NCBI GenBank assembly: GCA_030789695.1
Contig: JAULAV010008683.1
Span: 114,866 to 178,865, forward strand
DNA from: Scilla litardierei
Taxonomy: Eukaryota; Streptophyta; Magnoliopsida; Asparagales; Asparagaceae
Direction: 5' to 3'
DNA length: 64,000 nucleotides
The notes below the pieces were generated by a model. It had not been told where the DNA came from, made no database searches, and was given only the letters and a program-made list of their open reading frames with translations. The translations under genes and the position numbers were made by a program. How positions within the stretch are numbered: the first letter of the stretch is position 1; every line of letters starts with the position of its first letter. Below are positions 11,151 through 22,160 of the stretch, piece by piece.

Positions 11151-11170
11151 CCAACCCGACCACGGGTTGG
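11151..11170 (+). other. Perfect 8-bp hairpin
   Basis: CCAACCCG (11151-11158), loop ACCA, then CGGGTTGG (11163-11170). It lies in the element's 3' non-coding region ~460 bp before the LTR. It is not followed by a U-tract and is not a bacterial-type terminator. Confidence 0.6.
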
Positions 11171-12683
11171 GTCGCGACTACCCTATTATTGTAAACATTA
11201 TCGAGATCTCTTGTAATAGCTAATGAAAAAGGTTACCCCATGCAGACTCCTAGTCATTACCCAAGCGCACTCTAACTAGGTGCTTCACCGCACAAAGGAT
11301 GGCAAAAATAAGGTGAAAATAACAGAAATTCTCACAAACGTTCAGTAAAGACTTTGCAATGAGAGCCGAGGCTGACCTGACAAAACGAGGTTACCTTCGG
11401 GCCGACCCTACCGCTCCATGCAAACGAAAAATGAGAGGGGAAGAGGGGGGACCGCGGTTATTCGAGGTCAGACAGCGGCCCCGCCCCACCGCGAATTGTC
11501 GGGTCAATACGCCTCGCCTTGCCCCGAACCCATGGATCTCTAGTTTGCCCCGACCTCATGCGTATGCCATCAACATACAACAATTCAACATCCCTCTCCC
11601 CTTTACCTAGTGCTCGTGGGTAGCGTATGTTGGGGGCAATTATTCCCCCTAGCAGACAACCTACACACATTCAGTAAGTGTCAGAAGAAACCAAGGATTT
11701 AAAGGGCGAGATCATCAGCGGGGCTCGCCAAGTAGTACAACAAGACATCAGGTTCGGCCCTCGGCCTCCAGTACATAAAGAAACCGAAAATTCCCTTTCT
11801 CGAAGTCCCTAGCTAAACCACCCTCTCCAGCTCTGCTTCCGTTTCCTTCAGCTTCTCCCTGACCTCGCTGAGGCCGGCCCCCACTTTATCGAAAGCCGCC
11901 TTCGCGGCGGCCATCGAAGTACGGCGCTGCATGGCTACCATAGCCATGACCATATATAAAATGACCCCAGTCAGTTGGGCATGAATAAAGAAAACTTGGG
12001 GACGAGATGAAGAAATCAACCTACCTACACGACATGCCGCACAATCACTCTGCCCCCACGCGGATCAAGGGCTCACGGTCCCGCGGCAGCAGGCAATACT
12101 CCGCGAGATGCACTGTGACCCCCGAGCACGGACCGAAATCCAAACCGTCGCCTCAAAGCGGGGAAGCATTACGTCATCCGAGCTGAATCGGGCTCCCGCC
12201 TCAAACTCGAATGCCGGGGACAATTGTTACGACCTAAAGATTGTGGGAGTCCGACCTTCCTCCCAGAACCACCAAAATACCCCGTTGGCTCGCCCCTCCC
12301 GAATGGATGGCCAACCCGGCATCAGGGTGCTCCTCGCCTGAACTTCAGAGGCCCGCCGGGTGCCAGTCGAACCAAGGGTCTGACACGACAGGGGGATGGG
12401 CACACCCTGCCTCGACCTCCAGCAGGGGCACTTACCAGCTCTCCCTCAGTCTGCCAGGGATAGCACGCACAAGCTGCGTCTAGACGGGGCCGCCTCGGAC
12501 GTCGACAGAGGCACACTTGCTCTTCCCCGATGATCCAGGACCCATGGCCAAAAGTGAACGGCCGGGCCGAACATCCCCTGCTCAAGCCGACCAGGCGGCT
12601 CGTCTAGGGCCTAGCCCTGGGGAGGCGCTCTGCTGGATCCTTGGCTCATCGAACACGACAAATAACCTAGTATAAGGACACGA

Positions 12684-12860
12684 CTGACACTTACGCCACC
12701 CGACCATCTGACAAAGCACCCCCTGGCCGTTGCGCCCCCTGACACTTAATGCTTTCGGCCCTGACACTCTGAAAAAAGCAGCCCAGGCCGTTGCGCCGTC
12801 TGACAAAAGCGTGGCTGACACTCCCGCCCCTGACATCCTCGTCCGAAGCTTCCACTGACA
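12684..12860 (+). promoter_or_regulatory. TGACA-motif cluster in 3' LTR
   Basis: This is the copy of the cluster at 146-335. Most TGACA motifs are conserved despite scattered substitutions (for example one CTGACAAAA has become CTGAAAAAA). Confidence 0.45.
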
Positions 12861-12926
12861 GCAGGGCCAGCTCATCACGTCGAGTCAGCATGCCAGGTCA
12901 GCCCCACCTAACCACCTCTCGTCAGG

Positions 12927-12934
12927 TATAAATA
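12927..12934 (+). promoter_or_regulatory. TATA box in 3' LTR
   Basis: TATAAATA at the position matching 400-407 in the 5' LTR. It could drive read-out transcription into the adjacent satellite. Confidence 0.6.
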
Positions 12935-13406
12935 CCCACTCGCTTCCAACGATGAGAGGGTTGGCGAAATTTACTCTTAGTCTTATTATCCACACACAAG
13001 GGAAAAGGTCGTCCATATCTTTGTTCTTCCACCTATAGCTCGTCACGTACAACGGACTCACCCTCAGTCGGACTTGCGTGCCTAGCCCCCGCTTTAAGTC
13101 CTATTACTGACTTAGGCATCGGAGAGGCTAAGGGTTGGACCCCAGCCCGGCCTTTCTGATGAGTTGCTCCTTGCGCAGGATAGCTCGCCCCTCGGATCGT
13201 GCTCGCCATCAGTAGCAACCGCTCGGCCGCCCACGACCGTCCCCTGCCGGATTCGACACCGTGGTCAGCCTTAACAGCGAGTTTAGCCTCTATACCCCAC
13301 CAATCACCTGTCAAAAGGCCTGTCCCAATCCCATCATCATCATAACCACCGTGCCCTTGGTTCCCATTAATACAAATTCATTGTACGCGAGTTCTACCCC
13401 GCAACA

Positions 13407-14324
13407 CTTATATTTCAGATTAAGATGGCATTCTCTCGGTCCCAACAGACATTTTTGTGGATTTTTCTGAGCTCGGGGCTATTTTCCACATTTTCTGGAA
13501 GATATGAATCGTTTTATTAAATAATATGATTTTTGGCCTAATTTTGTCTTCTGTTATTTTCCAGTAGAAGTTGACGATCTCCCGGTTCCAACGGATATTT
13601 TTGCAGATATTTCTGAGCTTCAGGCTATTTTTCACATTTTATGGAATATATGGATCGTTTTATTAAATGATATCAGAGAGACAAAATTAGGCCAAAAAAT
13701 ATCCGTTGGAACCGGGAAATCTCTATCTTCATCTATAAAAATGTCTGTTATAACCGGGATATTGCCATCTTCAACTGAAATGATTTTCTAAATCATTTTC
13801 TGAGATTGGTCCAAAAAATTTCCGTTGGAACCGAGAGATCACCATCTCCAATAGAAAAATAAGAGAAGACAAAATTAGAACTTAAAAATCATATCATATA
13901 TCTTCCATAAAATGTAGAAAACATCACCAAGCTCAAAAAAATTCACAAAAATGTCCGTTGGAACCGGGAGATCGCCATGTTATACTTAAAAAATAAGAGA
14001 AAACAAAACTATGCTAAATAAAAATCATATCATTTAATATAAAGATCGATATCTTATAGAAAATGTAGAAAATAGCCCGGATCTCATAAAAATCCTCAAA
14101 ATGTCTGTTGGAACCAAGAGATCGCTATCTTTAACGGAAAAAAAATAAGAGAAGACAAAATTAAACCAAAAAATCATATCATTTAATAAGACGATCCGTA
14201 CATTCCAGAAAATGCAGAAAAAAGCACCGATCTCAGAAAGATCGATAAAATGTCAGTTGGAACAGTTAGATCGCCATCTTCAACTTAAAAAATAAGAGAA
14301 GACAAAATTAGGCCAAAGATGATA
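13407..14324. repeat. ~147-bp satellite, block 1 (orientation switch inside)
   Basis: Plus-orientation monomers run from 13407 to about 13675. From about 13676 (AAATGATATCAGAGAGAC) the monomers are in reverse orientation up to the Helitron at 14325. An exact copy of the conserved block TCCCGGTTCCAACGGA lies at 13580-13595. The Tat element sits at the left edge, inside the phrase that elsewhere reads CTTATATTTCAGTTGAAG. Confidence 0.93.
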
Positions 14325-14753
14325 TCTATTCTATAAAAGAGAGCATATTTGGAATTTTGTCCTAGTAGGACAAGCTGACTAGGGCAAGGGTTATGACTAG
14401 GACAAGGGCTTGATCATTAGGATGGGAATAGCTCAGCCTTTGATTTGAAAACTTTAAATTTGAAAGGTGAAACTATAAATTTGGGGGGAAAGCTCAATCT
14501 TCACAGGTTCAAAACTGAAAAGGGGGGGGGGGATGTCACATCAACTGATTCACAACAAAAAACTGGGGAGAATAGCTCAACCATGTTCCCACAAAAAGCT
14601 CGGCCTTCCTTTTTGTGATCTCATTTTGATCCTTTACATTCGTTAGAACCCAACATCAGGGATGTTATCAAGAGAAATTGGATAAGAGAATTTGGACAAG
14701 AGAAATTGGATAAGAGAATTTGGACAAGAGAAATTGGATAAGAGATTAGTGCC

Positions 14754-14882
14754 AGAATTGCTCACCGCACACAACCACTCAAAACTCAGAATTGCTCAGC
14801 GCACACAACCACTCAAAAATAGGAATTGCTCAGCGCACACAACCACTCAAAACTCAGAATTGCTCACCGCACACAACCACAA
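14754..14882 (+). repeat. 34-bp minisatellite, inner copy A (~4 units)
   Basis: The unit contains GAATTGCTCACCGCACACAA followed by CCACTCAAAACTCA. It is repeated about four times inside Helitron 1. The same unit recurs at 15450-15612 and, inverted, in Helitron 2. Confidence 0.9.
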
Positions 14883-15449
14883 AACTGACTAGGACAATGG
14901 GTTGATGACTAGGATAAAGTTTTGGGATGAGGTTTTGAGAAAGTTTTGGGGGAAAACTAGGAAACTTTGTATTATGAGGGTCCCTCAAAATTCAAGCCAA
15001 CTCATATCCCTCCCCTTTCCAAAATTCAGAAACCCATTATCTATTTGCCCTCTATCATTGAAACATTCAAAATTCACACATCCATCATTCTGTAGAGCTA
15101 GCACCTTTTGTAAAGCGGGGTCAAGCCATCACCTTCGTTCATTATTTATGGTTGCAAGGTGATATTCTCTTTTCTCTCTCATGCCAGCAATATGGATCTC
15201 TCTCAAGATTCATGGGTTGTTTTTTCCTGCAATTTAGAGGATGACCTCTCTTCCTCTCAGTCGACTTGGGTGATTTTTTTCTCTAATGTGCTTTTTTTAA
15301 TTTTACGCAGATGGTTGGATAAGAAAATTTGTACAAGAGAAATTGGATAAAAGATTAGAGATACAACCCCGATTTTTGCATTTTTGCCCTTGGACCCTCC
15401 CAACACACCCAACCACACTTTTTATTATTCTCCCCCCTTTCCGACCATT

Positions 15450-15612
15450 TTTCAAGAATTGCGCAGCACACACACCCGCTCAAACCTCAAAATTGCTCAC
15501 CGCACACAACCACACAAAACTCAGAATTGCTCACTGCACACAACCACCCAAAACTCAGAATTACTCACAGCACACAAGCACTCAAAACTTAGAATTTCTC
15601 ACCGCACACAAC
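15450..15612 (+). repeat. 34-bp minisatellite, copy B (~5 units)
   Basis: Same 34-bp unit as at 14754 (GCACACAACCACTCAAAACT core), about five units with more variation. Short ORFs here are only frame shadows of the repeat. Confidence 0.88.
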
Positions 15613-15990
15613 CATTTTTTTGCAGTCCACGTGCACATGTGCATGGGTTATTTGCTATGAATTGATATGATGAGAGTTTGTGAAAATTATAAATAGAGAA
15701 CACTAAAATTTTGAGAGAAGTCAATTTTTTGTGTTGAACTAAATTTTCTAGAGGGAACTAAATTTTGGGAGAGAACTAAAATTTTTAGGGGAGCTAAATT
15801 TTGCGGGGAGCTAAATTTTTTGGGGAAACAAAATTCTCTGGGAAGCTAAATTTTGAGTGACTAATATTTTTAACTAAATAAAAATTATTTATGCTTTAAT
15901 TATTGTTATTCGTTTAAAATTTGGGGATTTAATATTTTAACTGGGGAATATTTTAAATGAACCATGCCCATTGGGCACGGTAATGACTAG

Positions 15991-16889
15991 TATTTTTATA
16001 TTAAACGATGAGATTTTTTGGCCTAAATTGTTTTTCTCCGGTTTTTCAGTTGAATATGTTGATTTCTCAGTTCCAACGGATATTTTGGCGGATTTTTCTG
16101 AGCTTGAAGCAATTTTTCTACATTTTCTTTAAGATGTTGATCTTTTTACTAAATGATATTTTATTTGGCCTAATTTTGTCTTTTCTTAGTTGTTAGTTGA
16201 TGGGGATCTTCTTGTTCCAACAGATATTTTTGAGGATTTTCTGAGATCCATGCTAATTTCTAAATTTTCTGGAAGATATGGATAGTTTTATTAAATGATA
16301 CGATTTTTGGTCTAATTTTAGTCTTCTCTTATTTTTAAATTGAAGAGTGCGATCTCTCGGTTCCAACAGATATTTTTGTGGATTTTTCTGAGTTCGGTGC
16401 AATTTTCTACATTTTCTGGAAGACATGTATCTTTATAGTAAATGATATGATTTTCTTACCTGAAGTTTGTCTTCTCTTATTTTTTCTATTGAAGATGGTG
16501 ATATCATCGTTCCAACAAACATTTTTGTGGATTTTTCTGAGCTCGAGACTATTTTCTAAATTTTTTGGATGATTTGGAGCTTTTTATTTAATGATATGAT
16601 TTTTATAACCTAAGTTTCGCTTATCTTATTTTTCTATTGAAGATGACGATCTCTTGATTCCATTGGACATTTTTGTGGATTTTTCTGAGCTCTGGCCTAT
16701 TTTCTAAATTATTTGGAAGATATGAATAGTTTTATTAAATGATAAAATTTTTTGGCCAAATTTTGTTTTCTTTTATTTTTTAAGTTGAAAATTCTGATCT
16801 CCCGTTTCCAAATGACATTTTATCTATTTTTCTGAGCTCAGGGCTGTTTTTAGCATTTTCTGGTAGATATGTATCTTTTTATTAAATGA
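15991..16889 (+). repeat. ~147-bp satellite, block 2
   Basis: About six plus-orientation monomers lie between the two inverted Helitrons. The first starts in mid-monomer (TATTTTTATATTAAACGATG), and the last is broken in ATTAAATGA|T by Helitron 2. Confidence 0.92.
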
Positions 16890-17267
16890 CTAGTCATTCC
16901 CGTGCCCAAAGGGCACGGTTCATTTAAAATATTTCCCAGTTAAAATCTTAAATCCCCAAATTTTAAACGAATAACAAAAATTAAAGCATAAATAATTTTT
17001 ATTTAGTTAAAAATATTAGTCAATCAAAATTTAGCTCCCGAGAGAATTTTGTTTCACGAAAATTTTTAGCTCCTTGCAAAATTTAGTTCCCCCAAAAATT
17101 TTAGTTCTCTCCCAAAATTTAGTTCCATCAAGAAAATTTAACACTAAAAATTGACTACTCCCAAAATTTAGTTCTCCCAAAATTTTAGTGTTCTCTATCT
17201 ATAATTTTCACAAACTCTCATCATATCAATTCATATCAAAAACCCGTGCACATGTGCACGAGGACTG

Positions 17268-17425
17268 GAAAAAATGGTTGTGTGCGGTGAGAAATTCTGA
17301 GTTTTGAGTGGTTGTGTGCGGTGAGCAATTCTGAGTTTTGAGTGGTTATGTGCGCTGAACAATTCTGAGTTTTGAGTGGTTGTGTGCGGTGAGCAATTGT
17401 GAGTTTTGAGTGGTTGTGTGCACTG
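17268..17425 (-). repeat. 34-bp minisatellite in Helitron 2, first array
   Basis: Reverse complement of the unit seen at 15450-15612. The plus strand reads GAGTGGTTGTGTGCGGTGAG repeatedly. Confidence 0.88.
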
Positions 17426-18007
17426 AGCAATTCTTGAAAAATGGCCGGAAAGGGTGAAGGATAATAAAAAGTGTGGTTGGGTGTGTGGGGAGGGTCCAGG
17501 GGCAAAAATGCAAAACCCGGGGTTGAATCTCTCATCTCATATCCAATTCCTCTTGTACAAATTTTCTTATCCAACCATGTGCGTAAAATAAAAAAAGCAG
17601 ATTAAAGAAAAAAGAAATCACTCATGTCACCTAAGAGAAAGAGAGGCCATCCTCTAAATTGCAGGAAAAAAACAACCCGTGAATCTTGAGAGAGATCCAT
17701 ATTGCTGGCATGAGAGAGCAAATAGAATATCACCTTGCAACCATAAATAATGAACGAAGGTGATGGGTTGACCCGGCTTTACAAAAGGTGCTAACTGTAC
17801 AGAATGATGGATGTTTGAATTTTGAATGTTTCAATGATAGAGGGCAAATAGATAATGGGTTTCTTAATTTTGAAAAGGGGAGGAATATGAGCTGGCTTGA
17901 ATTTTGAGGGATGTTTGAATTTTTCCCCTCATAATACAAAGTTTCCTAGTTTCCCCCTAAAACTTTCCCAAAACTTTATCCTAGTCATCAACCCATTGTC
18001 CTAGTCA

Positions 18008-18245
18008 GTTTTGAGTGGTTGTGTGCGGTGCGAAATTCTGAGTTTTGAGTGGTTGTGTGCGGTGAGCAATTCTGAGTTTTGAGTGGTTGTGTGTGCTGAT
18101 CAATTTCGATTTTCGAGTGGTTGTGTGTGCTGAACAATTCCGATTTTTGAGTGGTTGTGTGTGCTGAGCAATTATGATTTTTGAGTGGTTGTGCGCGCTA
18201 AGCAATTCTGAGTTTTGAGTGGTTGTGTGCGCTGAGCAATTCTGG
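18008..18245 (-). repeat. 34-bp minisatellite in Helitron 2, second array (~7 units)
   Basis: Reverse complement of the 14754-14882 array, but longer here (about seven units against four). Array length thus differs between the two copies. Confidence 0.88.
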
Positions 18246-19959
18246 CACTCATCTCTTATCCAATTTCTCTTGTCCAAATTCTCTAGCTCCAGACTATTTT
18301 CTATATTTTCTGGAAAATGTGGTTCATTTTCTTAAATGATAAGATTTTTAGGCCTAATTTTGCCTTTCCTTTTTTAGCTGAAGCCGACGATCTTCCGGTT
18401 CCAACAGACATTTTTGCTAATTTTTTTGAGCTCAGTGCTATATTTTACATTTTATGTAAGATATGGATCTTTATATTAAAGCATATGCTTTTTAAATCCT
18501 AGTTTTGTCTTCTCCTTTTTTAGTATAGATGGAGATCTCCCGGTTCCATTGGATATTGTTGCAAAATTTTCTAAGCTCGGGATTATTTTCTACATTTTCT
18601 GGAAGATATGGATGTTTTATTAAATGACATGATTTTTATAACCTAAGTTTCTATTCTCTTATTTTTAAGTTGAAGTGGCGATCTCCCGGTTCTAACTGAT
18701 ATTTTGTTGATTTTTCTGAGCTCGTTGCTATTTCCTAAATTTTTGAAAGATATTTATCTTTTTTAAATGATAGGATTTATAGCCTAATTTTGTCTTCTCT
18801 TATTTTTTAGTTGAAGATGGCAATCTCTTCGTACCAATGGACATTGTTACAGATTTTTCTGACCTCAGACCTATTTCTACCTTTTGTGGAAGATATGTAT
18901 CTTTTTATTAAATTATATGATTTTTTGGCTTAATGTTTTCATCTCTTATTTCTCTGTTGAATATGGCTATCTTTCGGTTCCAACGGATTTTTTTGCGGAT
19001 TTTTCTAAGCTTGCCGATTTTTTCTACATTTTCTAGAAAGTTTGGATCGTTTTATTAAATGATATGATTTTTCTAGCCGAATTTTGTCTTCTCTTATTTT
19101 TCACTTGAAGATGGCAGTCTCCCAGTTCCAATGGACATTTTTACGATTTTTTCTGACCTTGAGGCTATTTTCTGTATTCTCTAAAAGATATCAATCGTTT
19201 TATTCAATGATATGATATTTGCCCTAAATTTATATCCTCATATATTTTTCGTTGATGATGGCAATCACCTGGTTCCAATGGATATTTTTGCGCATTTTTC
19301 TGAGCTCTGTGCTATTTTCTATATTATTTGGAAGATATCAACCGTTGTATTAAATGATATGATTTTTGGCCGAATTTTGCTTTCTTTTTTGTTAAATTTA
19401 GCGATCTATCAGTTCCAACTGATATCTTTGCAGATTTTTTGAGCTCTGGGTTATTTTCTATATTATCTGGAAGATATTGATCGGTTGATTAAATGATATG
19501 ATTTGTTGGCCGAATTTTGTTTTCTTTTTTTATTAAATTTAGCGATCTCCCGGTTCCGAAAGATATTTTTGCGGATATTTATGACATCGAGGATATTTTC
19601 TACATTTTCTGGAAAATAAGAATCTTTATATTAAATGATATTATTTTAATGACAAATTTTGTGTTCTATTATTTTTCAGTTGAAGATAGTGATCTCTCAG
19701 TTCCAACAAACATTTTTTCGGATTTTTTGAGCTCGATGTTATTTTCTTTATTTTATGGAAGATGTGGATGTTTTTATTAAATGATATGATTTTTATAGCT
19801 TAAGTTTGTCGTCTATTATTTTTAAGTTAAAGATGCATTCCCCCGGTATTCCAACTTACATTTTTGCAGATTTTCTGTGCTCAGAGCTATTTTCTACATT
19901 TTATGGAAGATATGGATCTTTTTATAACCAAAGTTTGTCTTCTCTTATTTTCCAATTGA

Positions 19960-20450
19960 AGATGGAGATATTTAAATTGAATGATATGTTTTTTGGCCTA
20001 ATTTTGTCTTCTCTTATATTTCAGTTGAAGATGACAGTCTCTCGGTCCCATCAGACATTTTGGCATATTTTTCTGAGCTCCGGGCTATTTTTCACATTTT
20101 TGGAAGATATGGATCGTTTTATGAAATGATATGATTTTTGGCCTAATTTTGTCTTATCTTATTTTCCAATAGAAGTAGGTGATCTCATGGTTTCAACGAA
20201 CATTTTTGCGGATATTTCTGAGCGCCGAGCTTCTTTCCACATTTTCTGCAAGATATAGATCGTTTTATTAAATGAAATCAGAGAAGACAAAATTAGAACA
20301 AAAAATGTTTGTTGGAACCAAGAAATTGCCATCTTCAACTGAAATATAAAAGAAGACTTAATTTGGAAACATGAAATCACCATCTTCATCTATAAAAATG
20401 TCCATTGTACCAAGGATATCGCCATCTTCAACTGAAAATATTTTTATATA
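19960..20450. repeat. Higher-order satellite module with inverted block
   Basis: The order is: short monomer (GGAGATATTTAAATTGAATG), a monomer with the variant CTCTCGGTCCCATCAGACAT, a monomer with AGTAGGTGATCTCATGGTTT, then from about 20276 an inverted block starting ATCAGAGAAGACAAAATTAG and ending TTCAACTGAAAATATT. The same series recurs elsewhere in the array. Confidence 0.85.
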
Positions 20451-21729
20451 TTATTTTCTAAGCTTTGTGCTATTTTCTACGTTTTATGAAATAAATGGAT
20501 CTTTTTATTAAATGATATGAATTTTCTAGCCTAAATTTGTCTTCTCTTATTTTTCCAGTTGAAAATGGCGAACTCCTGGTTCCAACGGATATTTTTGCTA
20601 ATTTTCTGAGCTCGGGTCTATTTTCTACATTTTCTCGAAGATATGGATATTTTTATTACATTATATGATTTTTATAGTCTAATTTTGCATTCTCTTATTT
20701 TTCGGTTGACGATGGGAATATCCCGGTTTCAACGGACATTTTTACCGATATTTCTGAGCTCGAGACTAGTTTCTACATTTTCTGTAAGATATAGATCTTT
20801 TTATTAAATGATAAGATTTTTCTATCATAATTTTATCTTCTCTTATTTTTCAATTTAAGATGGTGATCTCCTGATTCCAACAGAAATTTTTGCTATTTTT
20901 TTGAACTCGACACTATTTTCTGTGTTTTATTATTGATATGGATATTTTTTAAATGATATAATTTTTATAACCTACGTTTATCTTCTCTTATTTTTCACTT
21001 GAAGCTGGCGGTGTCCTAGTTCCAACAGACATTTTTTTGCGGATATTTCTGAACTCAGGGTTATTTTCTATATTTTCGGGAAGATATCGATCGTTTTATT
21101 AAATGTAATGCTTTTTGGCCTAATTTTATCTTCTCTTTTTTTGTTATGATGGCGATCTCTCGGAACCAACAGATATTTTTCAAGATTTGTCTGTGCTATG
21201 GCCTATTTTCTGTATTATCTGGAAGATATCGATTTTTATTAAAAGATATGATTTTTGGCCTAATTTTGTCTTCTCTTTTTCGTTAAATTTAGTGAATCTC
21301 GGTTCTAACGAATATTTTTGCAGATTTTTCTCAACTCGGTGATATTTTCTATATTTTATGGAAAATAAGAATATTTATATTAAATGATATGATATTTATT
21401 GCCAAATTTTTTCTTTTCTTATTTTTCAGTTGAACAAGGCGATCTCCCGGTTCCTACGGACATTTTTTCGGATTTTCTGAGCTCGGTGCTATTTTCTTTA
21501 CTTTATGAAAGATATGGATCTTTTTATTAAATGATCTGATTTTAATAGCTTAAGTTTGTCTTCTATTATTTTTAAGTTGAATATGACGATCTCCCGGTTC
21601 CAACAGACATTCTTACGGATTTTTCTAAGCTCCGGGCTATTTTCAACATTTTAGGTAAGATATGGATCTTTTTATTAAATGATATGATTTTTATAACCTA
21701 ACTTTGTTTTCTCTTATTTTCCAGTTGAA

Positions 21730-22160
21730 GATGGCGATCTTTATTGAATGATATGATTTTTTGGCCTAATTTTGTCTTCTCTTATATTTCAGTTGAAGAT
21801 GGCATTCTCTTGGTCCGAAAGGAAATTTTTGCAGATTCTTCTAAGCTTCGGGCTATTTTTCATATTTTCTGGAAGATATGGAATGTTTTACTAAATGATA
21901 TGTTTTTGGCCTAATTTTATCTTCTCTTAATTTTCAGTTGAAGTCGGCGATATCCCGGTTCCATCAGACACTTTTACGGATATTTCTGAGCCCCAGGATA
22001 TTTTCCATATTTACTAGAATATATGGATTGTTTTATTAAATGATATCAGAGAAGACAAAATTACGCCAAAAAATGTCTATTGGAACCGAGAAATCGCCAT
22101 CTTCATCTATAAAAATATCATGGATATCGCTATCTTCAACTGAAAAGATTTTTATATATC
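21730..22160. repeat. Higher-order satellite module with inverted block
   Basis: Same series as at 19960. The short monomer is at about 21730, the GGCATTCTCTTGGTCCGAAA monomer at about 21800, and the inverted block at about 22047-22150. Confidence 0.85.

Larger units (their letters stand above)
9676..11627 (+). other. Tat 3' non-coding region between array and 3' LTR
   Basis: This ~1.95-kb GC-moderate stretch has no recognisable protein. Only short unconserved ORFs occur. It holds a TATA-like block at 10025-10032, a set of related hairpins (10217-10233 and 10534-10553), an 8-bp-stem hairpin at 11151-11170, and a purine tract at 11434-11450 (GAGAGGGGAAGAGGGGG), which is a possible polypurine tract although it lies ~180 bp from the inferred LTR start. 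Confidence 0.75.
1..13406 (+). mobile_element. Tat-lineage Ty3/gypsy LTR retrotransposon, 5' end outside window, decayed
   Basis: The order seen is LTR, PBS, gag, PR, RT, RNase H, a second RNase H, integrase, tandem array, 3' non-coding region and LTR. A second (archaeal-type) RNase H between the normal RNase H and the integrase is the hallmark of the plant Tat clade (Retand/Ogre relatives). Bases 1-878 match 12529-13406, so the LTRs pair. Over the last ~380 bp the two LTRs differ at roughly 25 positions by eye, which suggests an old insertion. The right flank is satellite DNA and begins CTTAT. The matching left target-site copy lies outside the window. Coding parts carry several frameshifts and nonsense codons, so this copy is not autonomous. 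Confidence 0.93.
11628..13406 (+). repeat. 3' LTR of the Tat element (1,779 bp)
   Basis: The inferred start is TGTTGGGGGC at 11628, a common plant LTR beginning, with a nearby CCCCC partner. The end is GCAACA at 13406. From about 12529 it aligns with bases 1-878. The left border is inferred because the 5' LTR start is not in the window and the sequence just before 11628 is not a clean polypurine tract. A TATA box is at 12927-12934. Confidence 0.85.
14325..15990 (+). mobile_element. Non-autonomous Helitron-like element 1
   Basis: The 5' end is A|TCTATTCTATAAAAGAG, which matches the TC-start and TCTAT..TATAAAAG style of plant Helitrons. The 3' end has a hairpin (CCATGCCC, loop ATT, GGGCACGG at about 15962-15980) followed ten bases later by CTAG|T at 15987-15990, fitting CTRR inserted between A and T. 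There is no Rep or helicase coding, so it is non-autonomous. It contains a 28-bp repeat near 14675-14745, a poly-G run near 14520, two 34-bp minisatellites and a stretch rich in CTAAATTTT near 15720-15870. Confidence 0.8.
16890..18284 (-). mobile_element. Helitron-like element 2, inverted, 5'-truncated
   Basis: Read on the minus strand, the 3' end is at 16890: the hairpin GTGCCC AAA GGGCAC (16902-16916), then CTAG (16893-16890) and flank T. The interior is the reverse complement of 14686-15990, including both minisatellites (17268-17425 and 18008-18245). The segment matching the first ~360 bp of element 1 is absent, and satellite resumes at about 18285. Insertion between A and T of ATTAAATGATATGA in a monomer fits Helitron target choice. 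Confidence 0.8.

Noticed and set aside
11434..11450. Purine run as the true polypurine tract placing the 3' LTR start at ~11452
   Set aside because: The following sequence (ACCGCGG) is not a TG start, whereas TGTTGGGGGC at 11628 is a typical plant LTR beginning. It is left open because the 5' LTR start is outside the window.
14754..15612. 34-bp repeats as a CRISPR array
   Set aside because: There are no unique spacers. The unit is directly tandem, occurs in a Helitron in plant DNA, and no cas-like gene is present.
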